Of a stretch of DNA of 36,668 nt, positions 1-12,728 are shown one piece after another (the first letter of the stretch is position 1; each line of letters begins with the position of its first letter). The stretch comes from Planctomycetota bacterium (GTDB lineage Bacteria; Planctomycetota; Phycisphaerae; Phycisphaerales; SM1A02): positions 1 to 36,668 of the forward strand of contig VGXR01000025.1 in NCBI GenBank assembly GCA_016873255.1. The letters are read 5' to 3'. The notes under the pieces are model-generated. The model did not search any database, was not told the DNA's origin, and saw nothing but the letters and a program-made list of their open reading frames with translations. A program made the translations under genes and the position numbers.

Positions 1-72
1 CGCCGGGGACGTTGCTGTGCACTTCAATAGACGCGATGAATCCTCACGCGGCGTTGTCCTTGTGAAAATGCC

Positions 73-131
73 CGGTTCATCTCGTGTGAGGGTTTGGTTG
101 GCGCCGGGCCTGCGCCCGTCCGCATGAACCG
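73..131. repeat. Inverted CGGTTCAT/ATGAACCG pair downstream of the TonB operon
   Basis: A perfect 8-bp inverted repeat (73-80 and 124-131) with a 43-nt spacer containing a smaller GGCGC/GCGCC hairpin (100-104/112-116). It lies just past the stop of the TPR gene. On the minus strand it is followed by GGCATTTTC, so it could act as an operon terminator. It could also be a regulatory pair like the one at 5142-5200, with which it shares the TGAACCG core and spacing. No gene is seen in positions 1-156. Confidence 0.35.
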
Positions 132-156
132 AAAGCCAACGCGATCTTCACGCTGC

Positions 157-1590
157 TCACCGCTTGCTCTTGGCGGCACGCTCCACCTGCTCGATGTAGC
201 GCGCGACGTCCTCGCGCGGGCGCAGCGCCTGCGCGTCGCGCAGCAGCGGCAGCGCATCGCCGAAGCGCGCCTGACCGACGTAGATCTGCGCGATCTTCAC
301 CTTGGCCTGGGCGGCATACGCGTCGATGCGGGCTGCGCGCTCGAAGTGGAGGATCGCCTCGTCGGGCCGGCCCGCCCTGGCATGGTGCTGCCCGAGCAGC
401 ATGAGCGCCTCGCCGTCGAGCGGGTCGAGCTCCACCACTTCCTTCAGGACGGCCACGGCGGCCTCGTCGCCCGCGCCCGCGCCCATGGCGAGCCGCGCCT
501 GGAGCTTCAGCACCTTGCGCTTGTCGGCGTCCTGGAGCTGGTCGCCCCAGGTCGAGCGGATGCGGCCGAGCAGCGCCTGCGCCTGCGTCGCGCCGCCGCG
601 GGACGCGAGCATCTCGGCGGAGCGGACCGCGCGCGCCGGCGCCTGCTGCGGGAACCGGGAGACCGCGCGGTCGAACGCGCCCACGGCCAGGTCCGGCAGC
701 GACTCCGCCAGGTAGATGTCGCCCAGCGTGAACAGGCTGTCGGCGGAGGCCTTGCCGATGGAGTCGAGCGCCTCGAGGTTGACGGCGGCCTTCATCGGCT
801 CCTTCAGCCCCAGGTACGTGTGCGCCTGCAGCAGCCAGAAGTCGGCCTTGTCCGGGAACGCGGACACCAGCACGTCGAGCAGGCTCGCCGCGTCCTCGTA
901 CTTGCCCTGCTTGAACACCGACCGCGTCAGTCCCAGCCGCCACTCCACGTTCTCCGGCTGCAGCAAGAGCGCGTTGCGGTAGGCGGCCTCGGCGGGCTGG
1001 AAGTCCTGCTTCTGCGAGTGGCAGAAGCCGAGCAGGCCGTAGCTGTACGCGTCGGCGCTGCCCAGCTCGATCATCTTGTTGAAGGCCGCGATGGCGTCGT
1101 CGTACTGGTTGCGCCGCGTGCAGATCAAGCCGATGCTCCGGTACGCGCGGCGGAAGTTCGGGAACTTGCTGACGGCGGTCCTGTAGTTCTCCAGCGCCGG
1201 CTCGAGCGTCTCCTGCTGGAACTGGATGCCGCCGAGCGTCAGGTCGAAGACCGCGCAGGCCTCGGGGCGGATGGTGTCGCGGAGCAGCGCCTCCGCTGAC
1301 GCGAGGTCGTCCGGCATCAGCTGCCGCACCAGTTCCAGGAGCGCAAGGTCGTCCTGCGAGATCCTCGGCTCCACGTCCGGGCTGATGCCGTAGCCACCCA
1401 CGAACGACCGCCGGAAGCCCGGGTCGTTCCACACGTCCTCCAGCTTCGCGGGCGAGACCTCGGTGGAGGCGCGCGGCATCAGCGGGTCCTCCGCCCCGCC
1501 GGCGTGCGCGCCGGCGCATGCGGATGCCGCCGCAAGCGCGAGGGTGCGGAGGAGCGTGGATGCAGGACGTCGGGCGGGTACGGCGTTCAT
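157..1590 (-). CDS. TPR-repeat periplasmic protein of the TonB operon
   Basis: A 477-residue protein with an N-terminal signal peptide (residues about 12-30, Ala/Leu-rich, ending near AHA). The rest is made of tetratricopeptide repeats, recognisable by the recurring A..(Y/F)..A pattern, for example NYRTAVSKFPNFRRAYRSIG near residue 140, and again near 170, 205, 400 and 435. It probably acts in the periplasm as a protein-interaction partner of the energy-transduction complex encoded just upstream. This is the last gene of a five-gene minus-strand operon and begins 4 nt after the tonB stop. A TPR protein at the end of a DUF3450/TtpC/ExbD/TonB cluster is a known arrangement in proteobacteria. 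The TPR architecture is clear from the sequence; the role in the complex is inferred from context. Confidence 0.88.
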   Translation of the reverse strand: MNAVPARRPASTLLRTLALAAASACAGAHAGGAEDPLMPRASTEVSPAKLEDVWNDPGFRRSFVGGYGISPDVEPRISQDDLALLELVRQLMPDDLASAEALLRDTIRPEACAVFDLTLGGIQFQQETLEPALENYRTAVSKFPNFRRAYRSIGLICTRRNQYDDAIAAFNKMIELGSADAYSYGLLGFCHSQKQDFQPAEAAYRNALLLQPENVEWRLGLTRSVFKQGKYEDAASLLDVLVSAFPDKADFWLLQAHTYLGLKEPMKAAVNLEALDSIGKASADSLFTLGDIYLAESLPDLAVGAFDRAVSRFPQQAPARAVRSAEMLASRGGATQAQALLGRIRSTWGDQLQDADKRKVLKLQARLAMGAGAGDEAAVAVLKEVVELDPLDGEALMLLGQHHARAGRPDEAILHFERAARIDAYAAQAKVKIAQIYVGQARFGDALPLLRDAQALRPREDVARYIEQVERAAKSKR

Positions 1591-1594
1591 GGGT

Positions 1595-2326
1595 TCACCT
1601 GGGCTGGAAACGGATCGGCACGCGCATGCGGCAGCTCACGCGCTTGCCCGCCTTGATGGCGGGCTCGAACTTCCACTGGCGCAGCGCCTCCACGGCGGGC
1701 GCCTCGAACTCGGGATGCGACGACTTCTCGACCCGCGGGTTCACCACCCGCCCGGTCTCGTCGACGATGAAGAGGAGCGTCACCACTCCCTCGACCTTGC
1801 GCGCGCGCATCTCGGAGGGGTAGCTGCCCGCCACCTGGAACACCGCGCGCGGGCGCTGGTCGATCTCGGACATGCTGAAGGCGCCCTGGAACTGGTCGTC
1901 GGAGCCCTTGCCGCCGCCGCGGCCGGTGCCGCCGAACTGCCCGCCCGACTGCAGCGATGCACCCCCGCCGCCGAAGTCCACGCCACCCGCGCCGGCCGCG
2001 CCGTTGAGCGCGTTCTCGATGGCGCTGAGGCTCGCGGCGTCCAGCGCCGGCGCCTCGTCGCTCCCGGCGGGTGCGTCGGGAGGCGGCGCGGACTGGTCCG
2101 GGTCGGGTGGCGCGTCGTCCTTCGCCTCGATCTTCTCCTCGGGATCCTGCTCCTGCTTCTCCTGCTCCTCGCGGTCCCTGTCCACCGACTCGGTCACGAT
2201 CTCCACGTCGCGCTTGCTCGCCTGCTCCTCGCCGTGGCCGAGGAACAGGATCCCGCCGAAGAGCAGGATGGCCACGTGCGCAAGCACGGCGCCCGCCACG
2301 CAGAGGATGACCTTCCAGGTGCTCAA
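1595..2326 (-). CDS. tonB: TonB-family energy transducer
   Basis: A 243-residue protein with the TonB layout: a single N-terminal membrane anchor (residues about 6-28), an acidic and proline-rich periplasmic linker (about 35-85), a Gly-rich stretch, and a C-terminal TonB domain (about 155-243). The C-terminal domain has the typical YPSEMRARKVEGVV, FIVDETGRV and AL.QWKFEPA blocks. TonB proteins span the periplasm and pass proton-motive-force energy from an ExbB/ExbD motor to outer-membrane partners. No ATG lies near the anchor, so the start is read as TTG directly abutting the exbD stop codon. It sits between exbD and the TPR gene. The family call is firm. The outer-membrane partner is not in this window. 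Confidence 0.9.
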   Translation of the reverse strand: MSTWKVILCVAGAVLAHVAILLFGGILFLGHGEEQASKRDVEIVTESVDRDREEQEKQEQDPEEKIEAKDDAPPDPDQSAPPPDAPAGSDEAPALDAASLSAIENALNGAAGAGGVDFGGGGASLQSGGQFGGTGRGGGKGSDDQFQGAFSMSEIDQRPRAVFQVAGSYPSEMRARKVEGVVTLLFIVDETGRVVNPRVEKSSHPEFEAPAVEALRQWKFEPAIKAGKRVSCRMRVPIRFQPR

Positions 2327-2749
2327 CTACTTCTTGTCCGTGTTGATGCCGACCTTCGCGATGCCGATGCGCCGCACCTCGTCGAGCACCGCCACCACGT
2401 ACTTGAAGTCCGCGGCGCCGTCGCTGTTGATGATGACCTTGGGGTCCTTGGCCGTGAGCTTGTAGGTCTGCAGCCGCAGCGGCAGCTGCGTCGCCTGGAT
2501 CTTGTCCTTGTTGAAGAAGATCTCGCCCTTCTCGTTCACGCTCAGCGTCACCGCCTTCTCGGCCTCCTGGTTGTCGCCGAGCGACTGCGCGGTGGACGCG
2601 CCGGGCAGCGACACCTGGACGCCCTGGTTCTTGGTCATGCTCAGCGAGACCATGATGAACGTGGCGAGCAGGAAGAAGATGATGTCGATCAGCGGGATGA
2701 TCTCGATGCGGGCCCCCTTCTTCCCGCGCCGTCCGCCGCCGCCGGCCAC
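2327..2749 (-). CDS. exbD: ExbD-type biopolymer transport protein
   Basis: A 140-residue protein with one transmembrane helix (about residues 15-38) containing PLIDIIFFLLATFI. The Asp in this helix is the conserved proton-carrying residue of ExbD/TolR proteins. The remainder is a small periplasmic domain ending in DEVRRIGIAKVGINTDKK, as usual in the family. The start is GTG, one base after the upstream stop codon. ExbD forms the stator and proton channel with a MotA/TolQ/ExbB protein, here the TtpC-like upstream gene. Length and motif match the family. Confidence 0.92.
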   Translation of the reverse strand: MAGGGGRRGKKGARIEIIPLIDIIFFLLATFIMVSLSMTKNQGVQVSLPGASTAQSLGDNQEAEKAVTLSVNEKGEIFFNKDKIQATQLPLRLQTYKLTAKDPKVIINSDGAADFKYVVAVLDEVRRIGIAKVGINTDKK

Positions 2750-2750
2750 G

Positions 2751-4241
2751 TCAGAGCCCCCCGCCGGCCAGCGCCGGTTCCGGTGTCGCCGGGCGCGCCG
2801 CGGCGGCCGCTGCCGCCGGCGCGGGCTTGCCCTCGAGCAGGAGCTTCAGCTGCTCGCCCGCGGCGAGGAGCTCGGTCTCGACGCCCTCGATGCGGTTGTT
2901 GAGGTAGTTGAAGGGCAGGAGGCACACGATGGCGATCACCAGGCCGAACGCGGTGGCGATGAGCGCCTCGGCGATGCCGCCCGTGATGGCACCGGGCGAG
3001 CTCAGGTCGCCGCCGATCACGGCGAACGATCCCATCATGCCGGTCACCGTGCCGAGCAGCCCCAGGAGCGGCGCCAGGGTGATGACGGTGTCCAGCACCG
3101 CGATGCCGCGCCGGTATCGCTTGAGCGTCCGGGTCTCGGCGTAGGTGAGCGCGTGCCCGAGCGACTGGTCGCGGTGGCTGAGCGCGTAGGCCAGGGTGTT
3201 GGCGATGGCGTCCTTGGAGCCCTCCGCCACGCGGATCGCGCCGTCGAGGTCGCCGCGCCCCACGTCCGTGAAGAACTGCGCCACGGTCCTGGGACTTCGC
3301 TTGCGCTGCTCGTTGAGCAGGAAGAGCACCCGCTCGATCACCACCGCCAGCGCCACCACCGACGCCAGCAGCATGGGCCACATGATCGGGCCGCCCTTGA
3401 TGAAGATGTGGACGATGCTGGTCTTGGCCACCAGCGCCTTCAGCGCACCGCCCCGCGACGGGTCCAGGGGCAGCGTCCCGCCGCCGGAGGCCACGAGCGG
3501 CGCCACCTGCGTCCCGAGGTCGCCCTCGAGCGGCCGCACCAGCGGGTTGGGCGAGCCGGCCTGCGCCACCGCCACGCCCGCCTCGCCGTCCTTCGCGCGG
3601 AACAGGGAGATGGGCCCGACCATCGCGAACTGGCCCTCCATCACGCGCCCGAGCGTGTCCACGCCGACGCCCGCGAAGCGGGAGCCGCCGATCGCGTCGG
3701 CCAGGCGCTTCACGGTCAGTTCCACGAAGCCCGTCTGCTTCTCGAAGCGCTCCGAGGGGGAAAGCGACTTGTTCTCGATCAGCGACTTCGAGGCCTCGAT
3801 CGGCGCCGCGTACACCTGCACCTCGCCGACGGCGATGCGCGTCTCGAACGTGCGCACGTACTCGTCGAACAGGTTGCCGATGTAGCCGAGCTCGTCCTGC
3901 CGGTTCTTGATCTCGTTGCGCAGCGTGGCGATCTCGAGCGCACCGGCATCCACGAGCCGCTGGACCCGGTCGCTCCCCTTGCGGAGGGCGATCACCGACT
4001 CCTCGAGCTCGGTGAGCTTCTGCGAGAGCGGCAGCTTCTCCTCGGCAATGCGCGCGCGCAGCTCGCCGAGGTCTGCGATGCTCCTGGCAAGCTCCGCGTC
4101 GGCATTGCCGGACACCTTGGCGATGACGGGCGCCTGCGCGGGCGCATCCCCCGCGGGGGCGGGCGCCTGCGCGCCGGCGGGGACCGCGAGGGCGAAGAGG
4201 GCGGCCACCGCCGCGATCACGTGACGGGCGTGCGTGTTCAT
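2751..4241 (-). CDS. TtpC-like MotA/TolQ/ExbB proton channel protein with periplasmic N-domain
   Basis: A 496-residue protein. It has a signal peptide (residues about 5-24), a periplasmic coiled-coil region (about 45-130, LGELRARIAEEKLPL onward), and a C-terminal three-helix MotA/TolQ/ExbB domain (about 285-470). The core motif LAPLLGLLGTVTGMMGSF and a final ALIATAFGLVIAIVCLLPFN helix are visible. The N-domain plus channel matches TtpC of the Vibrio TonB2 system, which normally works beside a separate short ExbB2. No separate ExbB gene is present here, so this protein may itself be the ExbB component. It starts with an ATGA overlap with the DUF3450-like gene. The C-terminus is an Ala/Pro-rich tail. 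The family call is secure; its role as the sole ExbB is an inference. Confidence 0.88.
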   Translation of the reverse strand: MNTHARHVIAAVAALFALAVPAGAQAPAPAGDAPAQAPVIAKVSGNADAELARSIADLGELRARIAEEKLPLSQKLTELEESVIALRKGSDRVQRLVDAGALEIATLRNEIKNRQDELGYIGNLFDEYVRTFETRIAVGEVQVYAAPIEASKSLIENKSLSPSERFEKQTGFVELTVKRLADAIGGSRFAGVGVDTLGRVMEGQFAMVGPISLFRAKDGEAGVAVAQAGSPNPLVRPLEGDLGTQVAPLVASGGGTLPLDPSRGGALKALVAKTSIVHIFIKGGPIMWPMLLASVVALAVVIERVLFLLNEQRKRSPRTVAQFFTDVGRGDLDGAIRVAEGSKDAIANTLAYALSHRDQSLGHALTYAETRTLKRYRRGIAVLDTVITLAPLLGLLGTVTGMMGSFAVIGGDLSSPGAITGGIAEALIATAFGLVIAIVCLLPFNYLNNRIEGVETELLAAGEQLKLLLEGKPAPAAAAAAARPATPEPALAGGGL

Positions 4242-5059
4242 TGGATGGTCACCGGCAGGGGAACGAAGGCGGGCGAGTGCTTGCCCTGGATGATCTCGAG
4301 CGCGAACAGGATGTCGCCGGCGGCCTTGGGCAGCGGCGACCACTGCCAGCCCTCGGGCCCGGGGACGCCGACGCCCGCCTCGCCCGTGGGGCTGATGTAG
4401 TACGCCTGCGCCAGCCCCACGTAGATCACCTGCACCTCGCTGGAGGTGCCGTCGGCGAGCTTGCGGATCTCGTAGGCCACCGAGATCTCGCTGTTGGCGC
4501 GGTTCATCTCGTTGAGGATGCCGAGCACGTTCTGGAAGCGCTCCGCGGTGGACACGCGAGCCACGGTGCCGGGCGCGGGAATGCGGGCCAGCAGCGGCTG
4601 CAGCTTCGTCAGCACGCCCTCGGGCATGGACTTCGCCAGCACCTGCACCTGCGCCTCCATGGAGCGCGCCGCGCCGTCGAGCTGCGAGGCAAGCGCCTTG
4701 AGGTCTCCGTTCTCCTTGAGCAGCTCGTCGCGCTTCTTGTTGGAGTCGGCCACGGCCGCCTCCGACTGCGCGATCTTCTCCTTGAGGACCGAGACCTCCT
4801 TGCCGACGAGGTCGATGCGGGCCTCGAGGATCTCCTTGCCCTGCGCCCAGTCGTTGCGCTCCTTGGCGATGATCTGCTGGGTCTCGATCCACTTGCTCAG
4901 GGTGAGGCGCGCGCCCTCGAGCGACGCGGGGGGTGACTGCCGCGGCGCGACGGCGGCGGCCAGCGCGGCGATGGCCGCGGCTGCCGCGGCGATCGCGAGC
5001 GTGCGTCCGAGGCGGCGGGAGGGCCGCGTGCAGACATCGGACTGTCTGTGGTATGCCAT
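4238..5059 (-). CDS. DUF3450-like coiled-coil membrane/periplasmic protein
   Basis: A 273-residue protein with a basic N-terminus, one Ala-rich membrane or signal segment (about residues 19-38), a long coiled coil (about 55-130), and a globular C-terminal part with SEVQVIYVGLAQAYYIS and GWQWSPLPKAAGDI. These features and its position fit the DUF3450 proteins found upstream of TtpC/ExbB2-type operons. Their biochemical role is unknown. I chose the ATG at 5059 because GAGGAAC lies just before it and it leaves a normal N-region ahead of the hydrophobic segment. An in-frame ATG at 5116 would add 19 residues. It is the first gene of the five-gene operon and overlaps the next gene by four bases. 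Confidence 0.8.
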   Translation of the reverse strand: MAYHRQSDVCTRPSRRLGRTLAIAAAAAAIAALAAAVAPRQSPPASLEGARLTLSKWIETQQIIAKERNDWAQGKEILEARIDLVGKEVSVLKEKIAQSEAAVADSNKKRDELLKENGDLKALASQLDGAARSMEAQVQVLAKSMPEGVLTKLQPLLARIPAPGTVARVSTAERFQNVLGILNEMNRANSEISVAYEIRKLADGTSSEVQVIYVGLAQAYYISPTGEAGVGVPGPEGWQWSPLPKAAGDILFALEIIQGKHSPAFVPLPVTIQ

Positions 5060-5141
5060 GGTTCCTCGCAGTTGCCCGGAGACAACGGTCCCTGAACGCG
5101 AGGCAAAAGTAGCCATCGTCCGACAGGTCTCCGCATGGATC

Positions 5142-5200
5142 CGGTTCAGGTTTCGCTAACTCATCGCGCGCGGCGCATGCGTTGCCGCTCGCCTGAACCG
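5142..5200. promoter_or_regulatory. Inverted CGGTTCAGG/CCTGAACCG pair in divergent promoter region
   Basis: A perfect 9-bp inverted repeat (5142-5150 and 5192-5200), 41 nt apart, lies between the TonB operon (minus) and xylB (plus). Each arm reads CCTGAACCG toward the start codon it faces. A CGCATGCG palindrome lies between the arms. The layout suits paired operator or -35-like sites serving both directions. A related pair lies at the other end of the operon (73-131). Confidence 0.4.
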
Positions 5201-5217
5201 AACCTTCACGCACGCCA

Positions 5218-6792
5218 ATGAACGACCTCCTCCTCGGTCTCGACCTCGGCACGTCATCGGTCAAGGCGCTCCTCACCGACGCCGCAGGCGCGACGGTCGC
5301 GTCCGCATCGGCAGGGCACCCGCTGTCGACGCCTCGGCCCGGTTGGAGCGAGCAGGACCCGTCCGACTGGCTCCGCTCAGCGGTGCACGCCGTGCGCGAG
5401 GCGCTCGCGCGCGCCGCGGCCGCGGGGCACCCGGATGCCGGCGCGCGCGTCGCGGCCATCGGCTTCAGCGGGCAGATGCACGGCGCGGTGCTGGTGGACG
5501 GACGCGACGAACCCGTGCGCCCGTGCATCCTGTGGAACGACTCGCGCAGCGCCGCGGAGTGCGCGGAGCTCGATGCACGCATCGGCGCACCCGAGATCCT
5601 GGCACGCACCGGCAACAGGATGCTGCCGGGGTTCACCGCACCCAAGTTGCGCTGGGTGCAGCGCCATGAGCCCGATGCGTGGCGCCGCACCGACTGCGTG
5701 CTGCTCCCCAAGGACTGGCTGCGGCTGAAGCTGGGCGAAGTGCGGGCGACCGATGCCGCCGATGCCAGCGGCACGCTCTACTTCGACGTCGCCAACCGTC
5801 GCTGGAGCGAGGCCATGCTCCGCGACCTCGGCATGCGCACGGCGCAGGTCCCTGCGTGCCACGAGTCGCAGGACGTGGTCGACCGGCTCTCGCCGGCGAT
5901 GGCCGCCGCGATGGGCCTCGCCGCGGGCACGCCGATGGTCGCTGGCGCCGGCGACCAGGCCGCAGCCGCCATCGGCGCGGGCATCACGGCACCCGGACGC
6001 CTCGCCGCGACGCTCGGCACCAGCGGCGTGCTGTTCGCGGCGAGCGACCGGTTCCGCGCCTCGCCCGACGGCGCGCTGCATGCGTTCTGCCACGCGCTGC
6101 CGGGGCGCTGGCACCTGATGAGCGTCATGCTCAGCGCAGGCGGAAGCCTCCGGTGGTTCATCGACACCATGGCGCGCGACCTCGACGCCCGCGCGGCGGC
6201 CGAGGGGCGCGCCATCCACGAGATCCTCGACGAGGAGGCCGCGCGGATCGCGCGGGGCAGCGACGGGGTGACCTTCGTGCCCACGCTCGCCGGCGAGCGC
6301 TGCCCCGTGCCCAACCCCACCGCCTGCGGCTCGTTCCATGGACTGACACTTGCCACCACGCAGGCCCACCTTGCGCGCGCGGTGCTCGAGGGAGTGGCGG
6401 CGTCGATGGCCCTCTGCCTTGGCCAGGTGCGCGCCGCGGGCATCCAACCCAGCGAAGCAATCACGGCAGGCGGCGGGTTTGCCAGCAAGCTCTGGGCCCA
6501 GATGCACGCCGACGCGTTCGGCATTCCGCTGCGGCCGGCGTCGGCCAACGAGGGCTCCGCCCGCGGGGCGGCCCTGCTCGCGGGGCTCGGCGTAGGGGTG
6601 CTGGGGCTGGAAACCGTTGAAAACCCCGTGATCTCAGGGCTTCCGTTCAATTTCAATCCGGATCCGGACGCGCACAAGCCCTGGGAGTCAATTCTAGAGA
6701 AACAACTGTTTCTCCAGAGAAATGGAATCTCCCCCAATGTCAAGATTCAGCCCGCCGATTTCTTGCGCGGAACGGATCCCGAAGCACCATAA
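5218..6792 (+). CDS. xylB: Xylulokinase (FGGY family carbohydrate kinase)
   Basis: A 524-residue FGGY kinase expected to phosphorylate D-xylulose to xylulose 5-phosphate with ATP in the cytoplasm. Visible motifs are the N-terminal phosphate-binding GLDLGTSSVKALL (residues 7-19), FSGQMHG (about 82-88), the catalytic-Asp motif AGAGDQAAAAIGAG (Asp about 245), and the C-domain AGGGFASKLWAQ and GSARGAALLAG. The last 60 or so residues, from GLETVENPV onward, lack the usual tyrosine-rich terminal helix and are encoded by less GC-rich DNA, so the 3' end may be altered. No xylose isomerase, transporter or regulator is adjacent. A strong intrinsic terminator follows the stop. No clear Shine-Dalgarno is seen before the ATG. 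The FGGY call is firm; the precise sugar is probable. Confidence 0.9.
   Translation: MNDLLLGLDLGTSSVKALLTDAAGATVASASAGHPLSTPRPGWSEQDPSDWLRSAVHAVREALARAAAAGHPDAGARVAAIGFSGQMHGAVLVDGRDEPVRPCILWNDSRSAAECAELDARIGAPEILARTGNRMLPGFTAPKLRWVQRHEPDAWRRTDCVLLPKDWLRLKLGEVRATDAADASGTLYFDVANRRWSEAMLRDLGMRTAQVPACHESQDVVDRLSPAMAAAMGLAAGTPMVAGAGDQAAAAIGAGITAPGRLAATLGTSGVLFAASDRFRASPDGALHAFCHALPGRWHLMSVMLSAGGSLRWFIDTMARDLDARAAAEGRAIHEILDEEAARIARGSDGVTFVPTLAGERCPVPNPTACGSFHGLTLATTQAHLARAVLEGVAASMALCLGQVRAAGIQPSEAITAGGGFASKLWAQMHADAFGIPLRPASANEGSARGAALLAGLGVGVLGLETVENPVISGLPFNFNPDPDAHKPWESILEKQLFLQRNGISPNVKIQPADFLRGTDPEAP
6697..6714. repeat. 18-bp palindrome GAGAAACA-AC-TGTTTCTC inside the xylB 3' end
   Basis: Two perfect 8-bp arms around AC. 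It falls in the AT-richer, atypical 3' part of xylB. It could be an operator-like site, an mRNA hairpin, or the trace of an inserted sequence. Nothing in the sequence decides between these. Confidence 0.35.
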
Positions 6793-6860
6793 GAAAGTTC
6801 GCGGAGGAAGTGAAGAGGTTCCAACTTGCCTTTCCCTCCTCCCTCTATGGGAGACCGATG

Positions 6861-6899
6861 CGCCCGATGGGATCAAACCCATCGGGCGTTCTTTCTTTT
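6861..6899 (+). terminator. Intrinsic terminator of xylB
   Basis: A perfect 11-bp stem (CGCCCGATGGG, 6861-6871, with its complement at 6878-6888), a 6-nt loop ATCAAA and a T-rich tail TTCTTTCTTTT (6889-6899). It has the textbook form, is oriented for the plus strand and lies 68 bp past the xylB stop. Confidence 0.92.
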
Positions 6900-6958
6900 C
6901 CCGCCCGCTTCTGCTCCCTGCGTTCCTTGCCGGGTCAGCGCGCAGGCCCGCCCTGACG

Positions 6959-7182
6959 TCACTCGCCGCGGCGTCCGCGCTCGGCGCGTTCGTCGTCGGC
7001 CTTCAGCTTGGCTTCGAGCGTGGCATCGCCGCGCTCCTGCCGCTGCACCAGCCTCCACGCGAGGAAGGCGACGATCGGCATGGTGACGACCGCGAACAAC
7101 AGGAGCGGCCATCCGCCCTGCTTGCTGCCGACCTCGGCCGCGGCACCGGCCGCTTCGTCGGCGAGGATGGCCAGCGCGAATG

Positions 7183-7186
<4 letters not shown>
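6959..7186 (-). CDS. Small single-helix membrane protein
   Basis: A 75-residue protein with one hydrophobic segment (about residues 26-48, WPLLLFAVVTMPIVAFLAW) and a highly charged C-terminal tail rich in Arg, Glu and Asp. It is not recognised as a named family. Its ATG overlaps the stop of the upstream amidase gene (ATGA), so the two are translationally coupled and may act together at the envelope. Confidence 0.6.
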
Positions 7187-11660
<4,474 letters not shown>

Positions 11661-11693
11661 CGCGCGCCCGCGCGTGCGCCCCGCGGCCGCCGC

Positions 11694-12728
11694 TCAGTCG
11701 CGCGGCGGCGGGCCGAAGGGCGGCATCGCGCCGGGCGGCGGGCGATCCCCGCGGTCGCGCTCGCGGTGCGGCGGGCGCTGGCGATCGTCGGGCGGCGGCG
11801 GTGCGTCGCGCGTCGGCTCGCTCGGCGGCGCGAACCACCCCTCGGCGAACGCGCCGCCGGGCACTTCGGTGCGGGTGACCACGATGGTGCTCGGCGGCGC
11901 CGGGCGCCGCGGCGCGCCGGGCGGGCCGTCGGGGCGCCGGCCATCGCCCGCGGGCTCGTCGCGCGCGCCGCCGGTCCGCGGGCGCGGCGCATCGCCCATG
12001 GAGAGCTCGGCCCGGAGCACGGCCTTGGTGACGGGGTCGAGGGTCAGCTCGATTCGCTCGGGGCCGCGGAACGACGGGTCGACGCGCCGCGCGCAGAGGC
12101 GCATGGCGCCGCCCGAGTCGCAGCGATCGATCGCGTAGAAGGCGCCGACGTCGCCGAGCAGCGAGTCGAGCCGGTCGACGAGGAGCTCGCCCTCGAGCGT
12201 CTCGATGAAGCGCGGCCAGGGCGCGTCGGCAGGCAAGCGCAGCACCTCGCCCGAAGGCGACACGGTCCACGACGTGGCCCCGTCGAGGCCGCGCAGGAGG
12301 CGACGGCCGTCGGGCATCGCAAGGTCGAGGCGAACATGGGCCGCACCGCGCACGTCAAGCGTGCCCTCGGCCCGCGGGGCGTCGCCGCCCGGGCCGCGCC
12401 ACGGGAATGCCAGCTCGATGCGGTAGCGGCGGTCGCCGGCGCCGGACTCGGCCGCCTGCGCCGCGCGAAGCAGCGCGCTGGCGGATGCCGGCTGCGGAGC
12501 GAACAGGAGCGCCGCGCCCGCGATGACGGCGATCGACGCCGCGGCTGCCAGCGGCGTGCGCCACGCGGACGCGAACGGCCGGCGCGGCGCGCGCGTGCGC
12601 AGCCGCTCCACGGACCGGTCGACCAGTTCGTCGACCCGTACGGCGCCGTCGCGGCGGCGGACCTCGAGCATGGCGCCGGTCCAGCGGTCGGCGGCGGTGT
12701 CCTCGTGCGTGAAGCGTTCGTCGGTCAT
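11694..12728 (-). CDS. Membrane-anchored partner of ECF sigma factor (putative anti-sigma factor)
   Basis: A 344-residue protein. It has a cytoplasmic N-terminal part (about 1-55), one transmembrane helix (about 58-78), and a periplasmic beta-rich domain (about 85-245; FRGPERIELTLDPVTKAVLRAELS) that resembles LolA/RseB-like folds in pattern only. A long Pro/Arg-rich tail closes it. Its ATG overlaps the sigma factor stop (ATGA), the usual arrangement for sigma/anti-sigma pairs. The classical anti-sigma zinc motif HxxxCxxC is absent, so the anti-sigma role rests on position and topology. The tail is low-complexity and hard to assign. Confidence 0.6.
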   Translation of the reverse strand: MTDERFTHEDTAADRWTGAMLEVRRRDGAVRVDELVDRSVERLRTRAPRRPFASAWRTPLAAAASIAVIAGAALLFAPQPASASALLRAAQAAESGAGDRRYRIELAFPWRGPGGDAPRAEGTLDVRGAAHVRLDLAMPDGRRLLRGLDGATSWTVSPSGEVLRLPADAPWPRFIETLEGELLVDRLDSLLGDVGAFYAIDRCDSGGAMRLCARRVDPSFRGPERIELTLDPVTKAVLRAELSMGDAPRPRTGGARDEPAGDGRRPDGPPGAPRRPAPPSTIVVTRTEVPGGAFAEGWFAPPSEPTRDAPPPPDDRQRPPHRERDRGDRPPPGAMPPFGPPPRD

